Origin: Triangularia verruculosa
Taxonomy: Eukaryota > Ascomycota > Sordariomycetes > Sordariales > Podosporaceae
DNA length: 64,000 nt
Assembly: GCA_033296885.1 (NCBI GenBank)
Contig: MU863911.1
Span: 1 to 64,000, forward strand
Direction of reading: 5' to 3'
Position 1 is the first letter of the stretch; each line of letters opens with the position of its first letter. A model generated the notes under the pieces. That model ran no database searches, was not told where the DNA came from, and saw nothing but the letters and a program-made list of their open reading frames with translations. Of the stretch, positions 35,151 to 47,097 are shown in pieces. The translations under genes and the position numbers were made by a program.

Positions 35151-35579
35151 CCAGGCACCTAGGTACCTTAGTCGGCTCAAAGAGAAACTCACTCTATACA
35201 TCCTGGCCCATCAGGAAGAGTGTCTCCTTGTCATGGAACATCGGGTGAATCCTGGGCACCTCCTTCATCAGCAACTCGACTAATTAAGGCAGCTTGCGAT
35301 CAAATGTAGAGGTTGCTCTCAAGGTGAGTCAGTGAGTCTGATAGAGCACTGAACTCTTTGGATGAACGTCATCATGAAGAGATACAGATTGCCTTGTCTG
35401 TTCCGCCGCCACCTAGCACGAGAAACTATGGCTGTGTGGCTTGGGTAAAGATGTTAGATATGTGCCCCCTTTGTTTTTGCCTTCCTGACGTACCTAGAAG
35501 GTTGAATTTCCTTTTTTCCTCTCATGTGGCTCGATTCGAAATGGGGTTTCTGTTTGATGTCTGCCCATTTGTTCACCCT

Positions 35580-35850
35580 TCGTGGCTTTGACATTGCCCC
35601 TGGTCGTGGCTTGGTTTGGCGGTGGAAAATGGCTTCCCTAGGTAGGTGCGTGAAGCCTTTGCAGAAAGAACAAGAGGCGTATGAAGGTTGCAAGATAGAG
35701 AGGGTTGATTATCTCAATATTTGCCCTGGCTGTGGCTTGGTTAAGGTAGCTTAGCTACCTAGGCGTGTGGATGTGATGTATAAAGCCTTACAGAGGTGTA
35801 TAGACAGGACTGGATCATCTCGCTTGCTATCTCGCTTTGCCTTTCTGGTG
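35580..35850. repeat. Diverged direct duplication
   Basis: Two adjacent segments share the same order of words: GCCCCTGGTCGTGGCTTGGT (about 35596) and GCCCTGGCTGTGGCTTGGT (about 35724), each followed by CCTAGG, a GTG-rich stretch and AAGCCTT(T)(G)CAGA. A related word, ATGGCTGTG, also occurs near 35428, 35903 and 36467. No coding potential. Confidence 0.4.
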
Positions 35851-38800
35851 TTGCAGTGGAGATGAGATCTGGGTGTTGTCCGGTGTCTGCCCCTTGGGGA
35901 GACCATGGCTGTGTCTGGGGGCTGGTCTGGTTTGAACATTAGTCGAGTACGTGGCTAGTGTCAAGTAGATGATGACCCTACATACCATTGTTGAAATAGT
36001 CTCTTCGATTGGTTACATCGTATCATGAGGATCTACGTTCGTCTGCCTAAGGTTTCTGCTGGGCGTAGAGGAAAGAGAGGGAGGGCTGTGTAATGCATAT
36101 GTTTGGTAGTTAGGTAGGTAGGTAAGATAGAAGATATCCCGGACTTTGGGCAAATACCTATGCGTAGGGAGACATTCTTTCCGAGGGACGAGATGTGTTT
36201 GGTAGAGTTGACAGCATCATAATAGACTTGAGAAAAGCCTGTGTAACTTCTGCCTGCTTACACACATGTCCTCTTGCATATCGTAGGGCTATGCCAGTAG
36301 CACTTGCCCTGCTTCACTCTCCTCTGAGTTCTCGGTCGCGGAGATATATCTCCAAAAAAGGATGGTTTCGTAATAGAGCCTCCTGCAATTCTTCGGAAAA
36401 GACTCTTTTCCTTGTCTTTTGTTCCGCACCGCTGGGAGACATACCCGTCACTGATGCGTCCTCAATCATGGCTGTGTTTTGCAGACTTTTCCCTGGTGCA
36501 GGTCAAACGTCGAATTCCAGTTTCTTATTCGTTCTCTAGTTAATGATCTATTTTCATTGGTTGAGAATCCGGAAGCAAGTGTACAGTAGGGCTGGACCCA
36601 AGTCTGGGGGATATCTGTTGCTCTTGCAGGTGCTGCTGCAAGTCTGGAAACATGGCTGAGTGTTTGCATAAACCTACCTTACCTCGCTTGCCTACCTTAC
36701 GAATTAGGAGTAGGCGTGTACATGATCTTCCAGCGCCGATCAGGTGTTCGAAATTGTTTCCTCAGCCTGGTGTTAGTCTCGCTGAGAATGAGAATATATC
36801 TCCACGTCGACATGGAGGTCAGCATGGAAGCACGGCTGAAGTATTTGTTTGACCTTACCTAAACTCAATAAAAGGGCGAGCGAAGTGAGTAGCTGGATGG
36901 TTACTTGCATATGAGTGGAGGTACTTCTTTGTGTCGATCGCCATGTTAAATGGTCATCTCCTCAGCCTGGTGGGATGGGATCCCCTCTGATTGGAGAGCC
37001 TTGTGATGTGAGTTGGTGTATGTGGCCTGTGGAGGCGGCCACACCCTTCGGCAGCTCACTCACCGCCAAATTCGAAGATGGACAAGATGGGTATGTTTGC
37101 ATGAGAAGGGGTTACTCTTGTGGGGTGGGTGGCCGCTTGGGTTGGGCCTAGTCTCAATGAAACGGTGGACGGATGAGGGTGGGTTTGTCATTTGTTCGTC
37201 GGCATGACCTTGATCTTGGTTTTTCGGTATTATTTTGGGCCTAGTTTAGTTGAGGCTCTGGGGTCGTGTTTCCATTGAGCCTTTGAGAGCGGAGCGGTTG
37301 CTATCCGAAAGGAGATGCGATATTGGCGGAGATCGAGCGCTTCTGGCGGCACATGTGATGTTGCTTATGCGAAGGAAACAAGGTAATGAGAGGTTCAATG
37401 CTTGCCTCAGGAATGGCTCCAAAATCAGAAATCCGGCGAGTAAGCTGTGATGGCCCCAATTTTACGATCTGGCAAATGTCGAGTGCCGTGTTTACTTGGA
37501 AAAAAAGAGCCCCTGAATTGAGCATGCGCTACGACGGGGCAACCGTGGTTGACAGGGGTCGTTTGAGCACTTCTACAGATGCTCTAGAAGCAGAGTCCTG
37601 GTTGGTCTTGTTGCCCTGAGCAGTGTCAGTCTTGGAAAACGCCTTCCTTCGTCATTCGACCAGCCAATTAACTCGTTGCTCCAGTTTTGTCTCCATCCGA
37701 CGTCGTGCCCTTCACCAAGTTGGAATCTGGCAGGTGATGCTCTCCCATCACCCCCTGTAAGTCCAAGGAACACGACTGGCAAAAGATCTAGTCCCGGTTA
37801 TCCGGATGATCAAGGGGGCAGCGCAGGGCAAAACCAGAAAGTGAAGGCATCCAGAGAAGGCAGCCAGATATGCTCCACATAAACTTTGCAGCCCTGTAGG
37901 GTCGGCCTCTCCGCGGCACCAAACGACGATGTCTTGTCTCAAAATTCCTCCTAAGGCAGCGTGCGTATCCGCGGCACAGTTATGCTTAAACTCTCGGCGC
38001 TGGGGGCGTCGGGATCTTCGAAACAAAACCAGCGAAAATTGCAACGGGATACCTGATCCGTCTGATGCCCGGCCGTGTCCAGCTCGGCGGATGAGATCTT
38101 GAATCAAATCCGCAGATGGGCATATCAGGCAGTCGTCGGACGAGAAAAGATGCAGCTATTCGGCACGTTTGGGGCACAGCTTGAAAGCAATAGGGTGCGC
38201 TGCAGCCGGTTTTTGAAGCGATTCGAGATTGGTTCGTTTCGTATAATGTCTCCATCGGGCAGGTCATACAATGAAACTGCGTTGCCTGCTGTCCTGGCTG
38301 TGGCTGTAAAAGACGACGACAGCGTGCAAGCGACGGCAAAGAACGAAAATGTGGTGATGAGCTGGAGGAAAAAGAAGGGTGAGCTATCTCGGTAGTTGGT
38401 TGGTTCGAACGAAGCTACGCCCGCCAAGGTTAACTTCCGGTCTCATTCTATGGAATGCGAGTTCGCCCTCAACTGCGGCAAGCGGGGAAGCCATCATGAC
38501 GTTGATAGAGGATCAAAGCCACATGGTTATTAGACTGCATCTCACCTGGATGACAATTTCAGGTGCGTAAAACGGCTGATATTCAACCGTCGATCGTTTA
38601 GTGGTCGACAAGTGGAAAGCCACTGAGATCGACTTGTTCCTGTAGATCAAATCATGCTGGCTGGCCACCTGACGGAACAAGAAGTGGCGCGTCTGTGTGA
38701 CGATGAGGTGCACGGAAAATATTCGAGGTGAGATGATGTTGTTGCTTTAGCTAAGCTTTCTGGCTTCTATTGACGTTGACTGTGATTCCCATGTGCGTTG

Positions 38801-40050
38801 TCATACGCCCGGCACTTAGGGGACCTGTTGGGTATCAATTAGGTACGGCGGCATATGCGCGCCCCTTTCTTTAATGATAGCATAGGTGGCCCAGCTCACC
38901 GGTCCAAAGCTGCCCGAGAGTACGGGCAGTTCACCGAAGAAATGCGTCGTGTTGCGGGCTCCCGCATGTCGAGTTCCGAGGGAGCGTGGTCGTTCTTATC
39001 GATTCGTTCAATTGAGGCGGGACTGGTAGCAGTGAATAACGGTACCGGTGTCACGTTTCGATATCGAGCAGCCAATCCGGGGTATGAGGGGTTCTCCAAT
39101 TGAGGCTGTTGGACGTGTTCGCCGGAGCTGGGCCTCGAAGCTGATTCGCTGCTAACTCGAAAAGGGGGTGTTGTTGTCACTGCGGGAACATGCCAGGCAA
39201 GCCTGTGACGGGACGAAACACTCAATCGATCCAAATCTCAAATGGGCATTCGACCGGGGAGAGAGGCTCAATCCAGCCTCGCCCATGTGTCTCTGGCTTC
39301 CGTCTGCCGCTGACCTTCACGGCCCGCGTTTGGTACCTTTCCGACCCTCCTTCCCCAGCTCTGGCGCCATTTCTCTGGCCATGGCACGGTCTTGGAGAAG
39401 AAGCTAGCAGATTGCTCGCAGCCACCCCGAAATGCCTCGACATGCCTTTTGCAAATGTCTTGGAGGGCAATTGTCTGAGCCTCATCATTTCAATGGTGTT
39501 AAGAGGTTTGGTGAACTTGTGAGAAAGAAACTCAAAGTGAATGAATGTACTTTGCGGGTTTAGATGGATGCCGTCACTGTCCTACCAGCATATCGCACAT
39601 CACCACAGCCTTGTAATCTGAGCCCTACAGCGATGATTCCTCGAGAAAGCGGCCAAGTGGCCAGCAGTGAGGCTTCGTCTCATGGGTCCTCTATTGGCTG
39701 CCTTGAGGATGGAGCAAACCCCCAACGTGCTGCACAACCTGTTGCTAAGCCTAGGTGAATTACTGACCTAAGGTACACATCAGCGTTTGTCCACGTCAAT
39801 CCTTTAAGTGAGGTGCAATGGGCAGCACCTGCCCGGTCTATATCACATCATGATTAGCCGCCGCCACTCCATGGAACCAGAAATAAAGATATCTAGCTTG
39901 GGATCATCACTCTTCTCGTCCAACCGAAACAACACGTTCCTCCTTCAACAGCCTCGCCAGCGTGGTGTGTTCGAATCTAGCAGTTTGAGACGCTCTTGTG
40001 CCCGATTCAACCCTCTTCGTGTCAATCGGACTCGCCAATTGCTGCCCATC

Positions 40051-40885
40051 ATGACGAAACCGTGGGAACAGTTTCGTGAGGTCATTATTGCTGAGTATCG
40101 GGACAACAAGAAGCCACTCCACGAGGTCCAGCGGCTCATGGGGGAGAGGTACGGTTTCAAAGCGTCGTATGTCACCCCTCTCTTGTTCATGTGTGATGTG
40201 ACCGTTGTCCCCACGAGTCGTCCCCTCGGTGTTGGGTCCATGGCGTCATGCATGCTAGATAACACTTGTATTTTAACCTTCTTCACAGTATCCGGGCCTA
40301 TCGGTCGCGATTTGACAAGTGGGGAATCCAAAAGTACTCACGACGCAGACGTGGCAACTCCATGGGTGAGGACGGGGAAGGAGACGACTCTCAATACCTT
40401 TCGCCCCATCAGAGCCCAAGACTCGACGACAATAGACACCAGACAAGCTCACCAGCAATGACCTCAGGCGGCCTTTACCATCCAGGAACCGTCGCGACAG
40501 GATCGAATGAATACGGAGGGTGAGTCTTTTGGTTACTGGAAGCTCCATGCTCCAATATTCTCCTGGCCATACTTGCCCACGTTTGGTTAGCTAATCACGC
40601 TATGCCAGCTCCTTCATCAGCTCAGAGCCAGTCCAGCATCGTCAATACAGTCACATGATGCCCTTCCATTCAAGTGTCGAAACGAACACCCACCTGTCGC
40701 CCGTTACATACAGCACATACCCGCACCACCAGGCCATTGGTTACTCATTTGACCAGATGTCTGCCTATAATCACCGAACTGGCAACACGCCGGCCTCCGC
40801 TCAAGCCTCACAAAATCCTCAAAACTTCCAGGAGACATCTGCCCACCTAGAATATGGATACTCGTTCAGCTACCCCAGATGTTAG
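40051..40885 (+). CDS. Clr5-domain protein (207 aa)
   Basis: Exons 40051-40166, 40289-40519 and 40609-40885, with introns of 122 and 89 nt (GTATGT and GTGAGT donors; CACAG and CCAG acceptors). The start at 40051 puts the domain at the very N-terminus, as is usual for the family: KPWEQFREVIIAEYRDNKKP, LHEVQRLMGERYGFKAS and, after intron 1, IRAYRSRFDKWGIQKY followed by a basic RRRR patch. This is the Clr5 domain (about residues 3-60), a short helical, probably DNA- or chromatin-associated module named after fission yeast Clr5 and expanded in filamentous fungi. The remaining 140 residues are Ser/His/Tyr/Pro-rich and disordered. An upstream in-frame ATG at 39871 could add 60 residues. Its targets are unknown. 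Confidence 0.75.
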
Positions 40886-41242
40886 ACCTTGGTCCTTCTG
40901 GTATTCCACCGACACTTCCCTCTGCATTTTCATTTCCTTTGTTTATGGCGTGTGTCGGATTTCATTGAGGTGTGTCAAAAAATTCTCTTGTACTATTAGA
41001 GCGGGCTTTTTCGCAGTCAGAACTACTCGGAGGCGAGGGATCCGCGGAAACAGGACGCGAAGAATAATTCGACAGAAACGACAGCAGGTTGTGAGATAGT
41101 AGGGGCCACGAGCCAGAATCTCTTTCCTTTCACTTCTTTTTCTTCGACGGTTATGGGGGCGCTGGATACTCTCTGGTGCAAACCGGAGTGTGGGGTGACT
41201 TTTCCATAGTAGAGTAGTAATTATAGATTCAGTCGTTCCTTC
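40886..41242. other. Spacer between convergent Clr5-type gene and NSE2
   Basis: 3' flanks only; nothing else seen. Confidence 0.6.
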
Positions 41243-42542
41243 TTAGTCCTCGTCGATGTCTTCCACGTGGCGGTTGTTCCTCTCCCTCTTGATGTTGTTA
41301 GTCCGCCCAACGATCATGCTAGCATCGGTATCGTCATCCTCTTCAGATGCTGAGGCGTCAGAGGTTGCATCGACATTCCGCCTGGACGCCTCCGCTAGCC
41401 GCTTCATTTTCCGAAGCATGACATCGTCTGGGTAAAGATCGGTGATGGTCAACTCCTAATAGGAAAAGACATGTTAGTATCATGAACGACTCGACAGACA
41501 CGATGTAGAAGGTTTTCCATGCCTTGGAGCAGCCCGGGACAGGACACTGTGCTTTGCCACCGGAGGTTCGGATGAAATCCATGATGGCATCCTTCTCGAA
41601 TGTGTGCTTGCACTTGTGATTGCTGTATGGTGCCTTGAAGGTCTGTAGTGACAGTGGACACTTGAGGTCGACGATCTCACGCTCCACCACCAGCTCATCA
41701 TCCTCTTCAGCACCCCCTGCACCTTTGACGGGGTTGCCATGCTCGTCAAACCAAGTGGAAGGATCCGGTAGTGGGATCTCGTTGTCTGGATGCATGGCAT
41801 CATGCCACGTCCGCTTGAAGGGGATGTAATCGTTGTTGACCGCGTATCGATCGTACGCGGATAATCTTGAGTACTCTGCAATCTTGGCTTTTCGGGCTTC
41901 CTTCAAAGCATCGACGATTCCAACTATTTGGGAAACGTCCTCATTTTCCTCCATTTCTTCATCGTCATCGGCATCGTCCTCGTCTTCATCATCGTCATCG
42001 TCATTGACAGCGTTTCGTTGCTGCCGTTTCTCTTTCTTAGGCTTCGGCTCAGGTCGAGGTTGTTGAGCTCGGACCGTCCCCAGAACTGATTCGAGAACCG
42101 ACTGCATATCTTCGAGTTCGGCACGGCAGTCTATCACTCGCCGGAGCGCCTTTTCCGACCTATCAGTCAGCTCACCGACGGTGGCCTCGAGCTCTGCCAC
42201 ATGTTCTTCCAGCTCTTTCTCTGTATGACTCTTCTCCTCCATGCCTTCGGTGCGACGCCGCTCGACTAGCCGAGCCAGCTGATTCCGACGCTGAAAAAGC
42301 ACATCATTGATACTGCCGACCGCTTTGATCAGGTTTTTGGAACTCTCGCTCAAGTGCTTCTCGTATTGCCTCGCATCACTCTCATGCCGGTGAGACGCAA
42401 CCATCCTTTCCAGCTTCGCCTTGTTGTCATCATTCATCGGAAAGGACGGCGCCTCGTACTCGGGCAGTGCATTGCCATCGGACCCGGCCGACCTGGCCGG
42501 CAGTGACTCCGAGGGCCGTGAACGCTGGAGAAGACGTGGCAT
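41243..42542 (-). CDS. nse2: SMC5/6 complex SUMO E3 ligase NSE2/MMS21 (410 aa)
   Basis: Exons 42542-41523 and 41455-41243. The start is the ATG at 42542 (MPRLLQRSRPSESLPARS); the open frame upstream has no ATG. The N-terminal half is helical and coiled-coil (about residues 60-200; NLIKAVGSINDVLFQRRNQL), as needed to pack on the SMC5 arm. A long Asp/Glu block follows. The SP-RING spans about 295-338: CPLSLQTFKAPYSNHKCKHTF then AQCPVPGCSK. After the intron the protein continues ELTITDLYPDDVMLRKMKR, the expected post-SP-RING helix. The intron is most simply a 67-nt GC-AG intron (AAG|GCATGG, ACTAAC branch, ATTAG acceptor); a 46-nt GT-AG alternative inside it would insert nine extra residues. NSE2 sumoylates SMC5/6 and cohesin-related targets in DNA repair. 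Confidence 0.88.
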
Positions 42543-44522
42543 GGTGACTTGGGCGGTTGTGGAATCCGATTGACGACTCACTTCGCTGAGGTTTCCCAGA
42601 GTGCTAGATCGCCGCAAACCAAGTCGACGGACTTTGGCTCAGTCGCCGTCGTGTATCCCGAGATTGTTTGGCCGTATTTTGTTCGCGTAGAACCCCGACG
42701 GATGACTGCGTTAATCAGGTCTGATAGATGGAACTTCCGCCGAGGAGTGGAGATCGAAGAAATCTTTGGTTGGAGGGATGCGAGAAGAAGAGAAACCGAT
42801 CTAATTTGACGGCTTCTGGAATAATCGGTGCTTTTGGTTTGACCGAGGGGAACTTGTCGAAAACGCGTGTGCAACACAATCCTGGACGCGTTTGCCCCGC
42901 CCCTGCCAAAGTGAATTCTTGGCCAAGATAAGGTTGGACGCCAAGACCTATGGGCCCGCAAGCCACCTTACCAGATGTGGCTTAAAACCCATCAATCGAG
43001 GGGCGTGATTGGTATCCACCGATCGGCTGCCGGAACTGACCGAGAGCTGGGGCCTTCCCCGTTAGGTGGCCCGGGGGTGAGTTGCACCGCTGTCAACTTC
43101 AATTGGCCGAAGATGAAGCAGCTGCCAGAATTCCATGTTCTCTTCAGCCTCATGTCCATGGAAGGCCGAGACCATGGAGCGCGTTTGACGACATTGGCTC
43201 AGATTCCGTGCTCCACAGCACGCCTTCTACCAGGAACCGGGTGTATGGAAAAAAGGAATTCAAGATGTTGTCCGGTACCTGTCTCAGGCAGCCCGTCTGA
43301 GGCCCGAGACATCCCAGACGCTGCCATCACCAAAAGCAAGGGCTGGTCGATTCTTCCATTCCTTTCGCTCCCATCCCCGTCATTTTCCCGTCGCTTCGTC
43401 AATCGAGAAAATGCGATCCCCTCACCCGTTGCGCGACCCACGGCACATCGGCAGATCACCGTCATCTCTTTGTGACCCGCCCCCGCCTGACAGCAGTGTC
43501 GGCCCGACCAACAGGTATTCTGTTTGTCCTCGTTTGATGACCCGTGCTTGGTGGTACCCTGCGTTGGGAAAGGGGCGGCCAACCTCTCTTGTTGATGTTG
43601 CTGGTTCTTTGTCAGACTGTCAACGCAGGATGCAGTCAGGTCAGCTTGTCATCAGCTCAGAGGCTTTTCACCTTTCACTTCTGGGCCATGTGACATAAGG
43701 TAGTGATGCACGGCGCCTGCCTTCATGCTCCCAATATCCACGAAACAGGGAATCAAACCCAAGCTTTCGTGGAGGATGGCGGCCAATACCCTCTTCTGTC
43801 ATGAGGCTGGTTCCGTCATATTTTCCTGTTAGAGAATGCAAGTTCTGTGACGGCTGACCTGTATGAACTGCTCAGGCTCGTATCCAGTACATACCAATAC
43901 CACGGTCAGCTAACTGAGCTGGGGTTGGTACTCTCCCAGCAGACAGACGAGAGAATGCCATACCCTACTGTGGTATGCGGTGAGCGATGTGGGTCGATGC
44001 TGGCCATCCATACGGGATAGTTTGCGGTGGTGGAGCGCTGGCGGCGTTATGAGCGTTGCCTTTGGCCAAGCGTGGAACCGATTCTTTGGGCCGATCCAAG
44101 GCCAAAGCTCGATGGCCCCAGATCTGGATGAGAACCGTTTTGTCGCAGCGATCGCCGAGCCCTTATCGTCATTCCCGCAGCGCCCGCCCATTCCACTTGT
44201 TCACTTCACGCAGCAGCAGCACATGCTGACAGGTCGTGCAGACATCGCCATTTCCCGCTCTCTCGTTGTCGCTTCGCGCGCTTCTGAGGCTCAAGAGCAA
44301 AAGAAACCATGGTCCGGGGTGCAGATGCCGTTGTGTTGTTTCCCTGTCTTGTGGCCTGATGGGAAACAGCGGAACAACGGTTTGGATAGCCGCCTCGAGC
44401 TCCTCTAGTCCCCATCGGGACTCCATTCCTGGCGTATCGGCGCAGGGGTCTAGGGTGGAGGGTCCATTGGGTCCAGATCATCCACCATGCCGCATGGCTG
44501 GGGCTGTTAGACCGTCCTTTGA

Positions 44523-44571
44523 GATCACTCCCACGCTCCGATCACAACAGCTGCCGATGCGTCTAGCGATC
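44523..44571. promoter_or_regulatory. Candidate light-responsive element, cluster of GATC/CGAT boxes
   Basis: Four boxes in 49 nt: GATC at 44523, CGATC ending 44543, CGATG at 44555 and CGATC at 44567. The Neurospora White Collar complex binds paired imperfect GATN repeats. Located about 800-840 nt upstream of the VIVID-like start codon. Inference from motif and context only. Confidence 0.4.
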
Positions 44572-44674
44572 AGAACCATGCACCGAGACCACCATTCCGC
44601 ACCCCGTGGCCACTGGTGGCCCTCCAAACATGGGCCAAGATGCCACCCTCGGCCACGTAGGGAACACAGCGACT

Positions 44675-44710
44675 CGATCAGCTCAGTATGGGTTTTTGGG
44701 ATCGCGATTC
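44675..44710. promoter_or_regulatory. Second candidate light-responsive element
   Basis: CGATC at 44675 followed by GATCGCGATTC at 44700-44710, a close back-to-back GATC/CGAT pair resembling White Collar binding sites, about 660-690 nt upstream of the VIVID-like start. Confidence 0.4.
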
Positions 44711-45273
44711 ACGAACTCTGTCGGCCATGGGAGCCCCCCTTTCCCCGTCGCAATTGGCCCATGAGCTGTTCTCAGGCAGGTTCATGGCCTGTGCCTGGGG
44801 ATATGCGTTTGGTTCTTTGTCTCCCTGTGGTCTGCCCCGTCTACGAAGCTCGGGAAGCTTTGGCCGCCTTGTCACAGGGCAACTCTTCCGTCATCCCGTC
44901 CGATTTCACACGGCCCCCGTCCCTGCCAACAAAACTCCGTGGATCTCGATTCAACGCAGACTTTGTGGTCGCCTTACCCAGACCACTGGGCCATGCTTTC
45001 TGTGTTGACTTTTGAATTAAATATCTTCATGTTCCGTTCCTTCAGACATCTACCTCCTTTTCTTTGTTCGCCACCCCGCTATCGACATCACCACCCGGAC
45101 CTGGAGCCCTTTCGGAACCGTCCCCTCATCAGCCCTCACTCTCACCAGCCAGCAAGATCAAGTTACAGTCGCAGGTTACACAACGGGCCTCTCTCGCCCA
45201 TTGTTAAGCCATCCCACTGATCCCAGCATCAGAGCGCGAGCCTGAAAATATACCAGTCATCAACCTTACCTGG

Positions 45274-45285
45274 ATGTGTTGTTAG
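45274..45285 (+). other. Minimal upstream ORF (three codons plus stop)
   Basis: ATGTGTTGTTAG lies 93 nt before the VIVID-like start codon. If the transcript begins upstream, it could tune translation. The transcription start is unknown. Confidence 0.3.
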
Positions 45286-45366
45286 TGAAGGGGATTATTA
45301 CTCGTTCTAGAACAGCACTCGTACACTACAGTGCCGTTGGCTCGCAAACACACCGTGACGCCCATC

Positions 45367-46041
45367 ATGAGCAACCAGGTCAACACATGGGATGGCAATG
45401 TGTGGGAGGATCGTGCTCTCGAGGTAGACAGCATTCGCATCCTTATGGTCCGCCCCTGCTTACCAGATATTCTAGCATTATAATGGCCGGGCGCCGGACA
45501 CGCAGACATACGATCCTATTATTTTCCCAGGATTGTACTCGAGCAGCGGTCTTGACATAATGACGGTGCTTGTTCGTGCTCCCTCGTCGTACACCTAGAC
45601 CGGTGTCAGGCCATTAACACTGTGTCACAGATCTTCCTCCATCAAAGACCAAACCCCCAGGTCAACATCGGCGCTGTCGACATGTCTTGTCCTATTATCG
45701 TATGCGACCTTTTGCGAGCCGATCAACCCATCATCTACGCATCAGACTCTTTCTTGGAACTGACAGGCTACAACCGACCTGAAGTGCTGGAGCGGAACTG
45801 TCGATTTATGCAAGCCCCTGGTGGTCAGGTTAAGCCCGAATCGGTACGAAAATATGTCGACGAGAAAACGATTAAGAAAATGCGCAAAGCAGTGGACCGG
45901 AACACTGAGCTGCAAATCCCCGTCACGAACTTCAAGAAAGATGGTCGAAAGTTCACGAATTACCTGACCATGATCCCATTGCAGTTCAATAGTCACCAAT
46001 TCAACATTTCGGTCGGGTTTCAGTGCGAGATGGACGGATGA
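45367..46041 (+). CDS. vvd: VIVID-type LOV/PAS blue-light photoreceptor (185 aa)
   Basis: Exons 45367-45423, 45476-45565 and 45631-46041 (introns 52 and 65 nt). The assembled length, 185 aa, is almost that of Neurospora VVD (186). The N-cap (MSNQVNTWDGNVWEDRALE, then YSSSGLDIMT) leads into RPNPQVNIGAVDMSC and the LOV core: ADQPIIYASDSFLELTGY, RNCRFMQAPGG with the photoactive Cys106, KPESVRKYVDEKTIKKM, RKAVDRNTELQIPVTNFKKD and NYLTMIPL, ending SVGFQCEMDG. Cys69 corresponds to VVD Cys71 in the N-cap hinge. Ile72, Met133 and Met163 match the VVD residues (74, 135, 165) known to make its photocycle slow. VVD binds FAD, dimerises in light and damps the White Collar complex (photoadaptation). Oddity: the usual Gly before xNCRF is Glu103. 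The donor of intron 2 (GTGCTT) is weak, but the junction restores the family sequence. Confidence 0.92.
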
Positions 46042-47097
46042 ATCGAATCCTCGAGATCGAGCGATGGGATTATGAGACACTCGGTGGGCCACCACCACAT
46101 CGAGATGCTGGGGATTACTGTATTTCTTTTCTCATTTTGTGTCACGCAGCAGTGATTGGCGTTCCGGATGCATCAAGCGGCAATTTGTTTCCTCGGTTTT
46201 CTTTTCTCCGATAAACCAGGTGCTATTAGGCATTATGATACCCTACTGACAGGGTCGTTGTTTACGCGACCCTTTTCTCCGCAGTTTCATTGGTGTACTG
46301 GGCTTTGGATGCGAGAAGGGAGGGAATTTCGGCTTCTATTACATTTTTTACTCGCCATATACATATCATGTTCTTTTTTCTCTTTTTTTGGAGCAGTGAG
46401 GGCAAGAGCACAAATAGAACAAAGACTCCAGCATGGGGCGAGGCGTTACGGCTTAACTGGAATGATACGACTCCTAGATCACGGAAGCCGGACATGGAAA
46501 TCTTCTTGGAAACGGTCAAGGGACATTTTCTAGCATTGGATCGGGAAACATGTTCAACGGTCAGGGCAGACAGGGTGGATGTCACGAAAAGAAACCAGGG
46601 ATATGATATTCTCGCGGATATGATGGGAGGAAATCTCGCCGTTTAGGGCGCAGGTATAACAAAAGAAATTGGAGCTGTCGTTACCGGCATTATCGCCAGA
46701 ATCCTCATTGCCTGAATCTTGCCCGAAACATCGTTCCAGAGTTACAGACCTCAAGATGCCACTAGATATCGATCATCGTCCATGAGTTCTCTACCTATAC
46801 ACAAACCCTGACCCAAGATAGCTGAGCTCAATGCTCTGAAAACTGCATCTTCCGAGAGTTTTTGTCATGTGGCCCGGATAATGGATCAAGAGTAAACAGG
46901 AAAGAAGAAACGGTAACAATCGATTATCGAACGCCCCCCTTGCGCCAGCTTCGGGCCAAACTATCCGCTCAAACTATTCCACCCTGACTGCCAATGACCC
47001 CCTGATCATGTATCCACCCTGGCCCAGCACGCAGTGGACAAAATAATTGGTACTGCAAGCTAGGATCACACCTTGAAAATAGTAGAAAAGGCCTAAC

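Larger units (their letters stand above)
34278..40050. other. Long gene-free, repeat-bearing intergenic region
   Basis: 5.8 kb without a supportable gene. It contains a TCGA-rich low-complexity tract, a diverged internal duplication and scattered TAGG/CCTA runs (for example 36112-36124). Frames such as 38075-38395 and 39190-39522 look random. The composition is more AT-rich in the first kilobase than in neighbouring gene blocks. Confidence 0.55.
42543..45366. other. Intergenic between divergent NSE2 and VIVID-like genes
   Basis: 2.8 kb. The half near NSE2 has no recognisable gene. The half near 45367 is the presumed photoreceptor promoter and holds clustered GATC boxes. The 259-codon frame at 44236-45015 shows no motif and overlaps this regulatory zone. 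Confidence 0.55.

Noticed and set aside
41456..41501. 46-nt GT-AG intron as the NSE2 intron
   Set aside because: Leaves nine extra residues (AWKTFYI-type) after the last zinc ligand and is shorter than every other intron here; kept as the alternative to the GC-AG model.
44236..45015. 259-codon plus-strand frame upstream of the photoreceptor
   Set aside because: Arg/Pro/Ser-rich with no domain; overlaps the likely promoter region.
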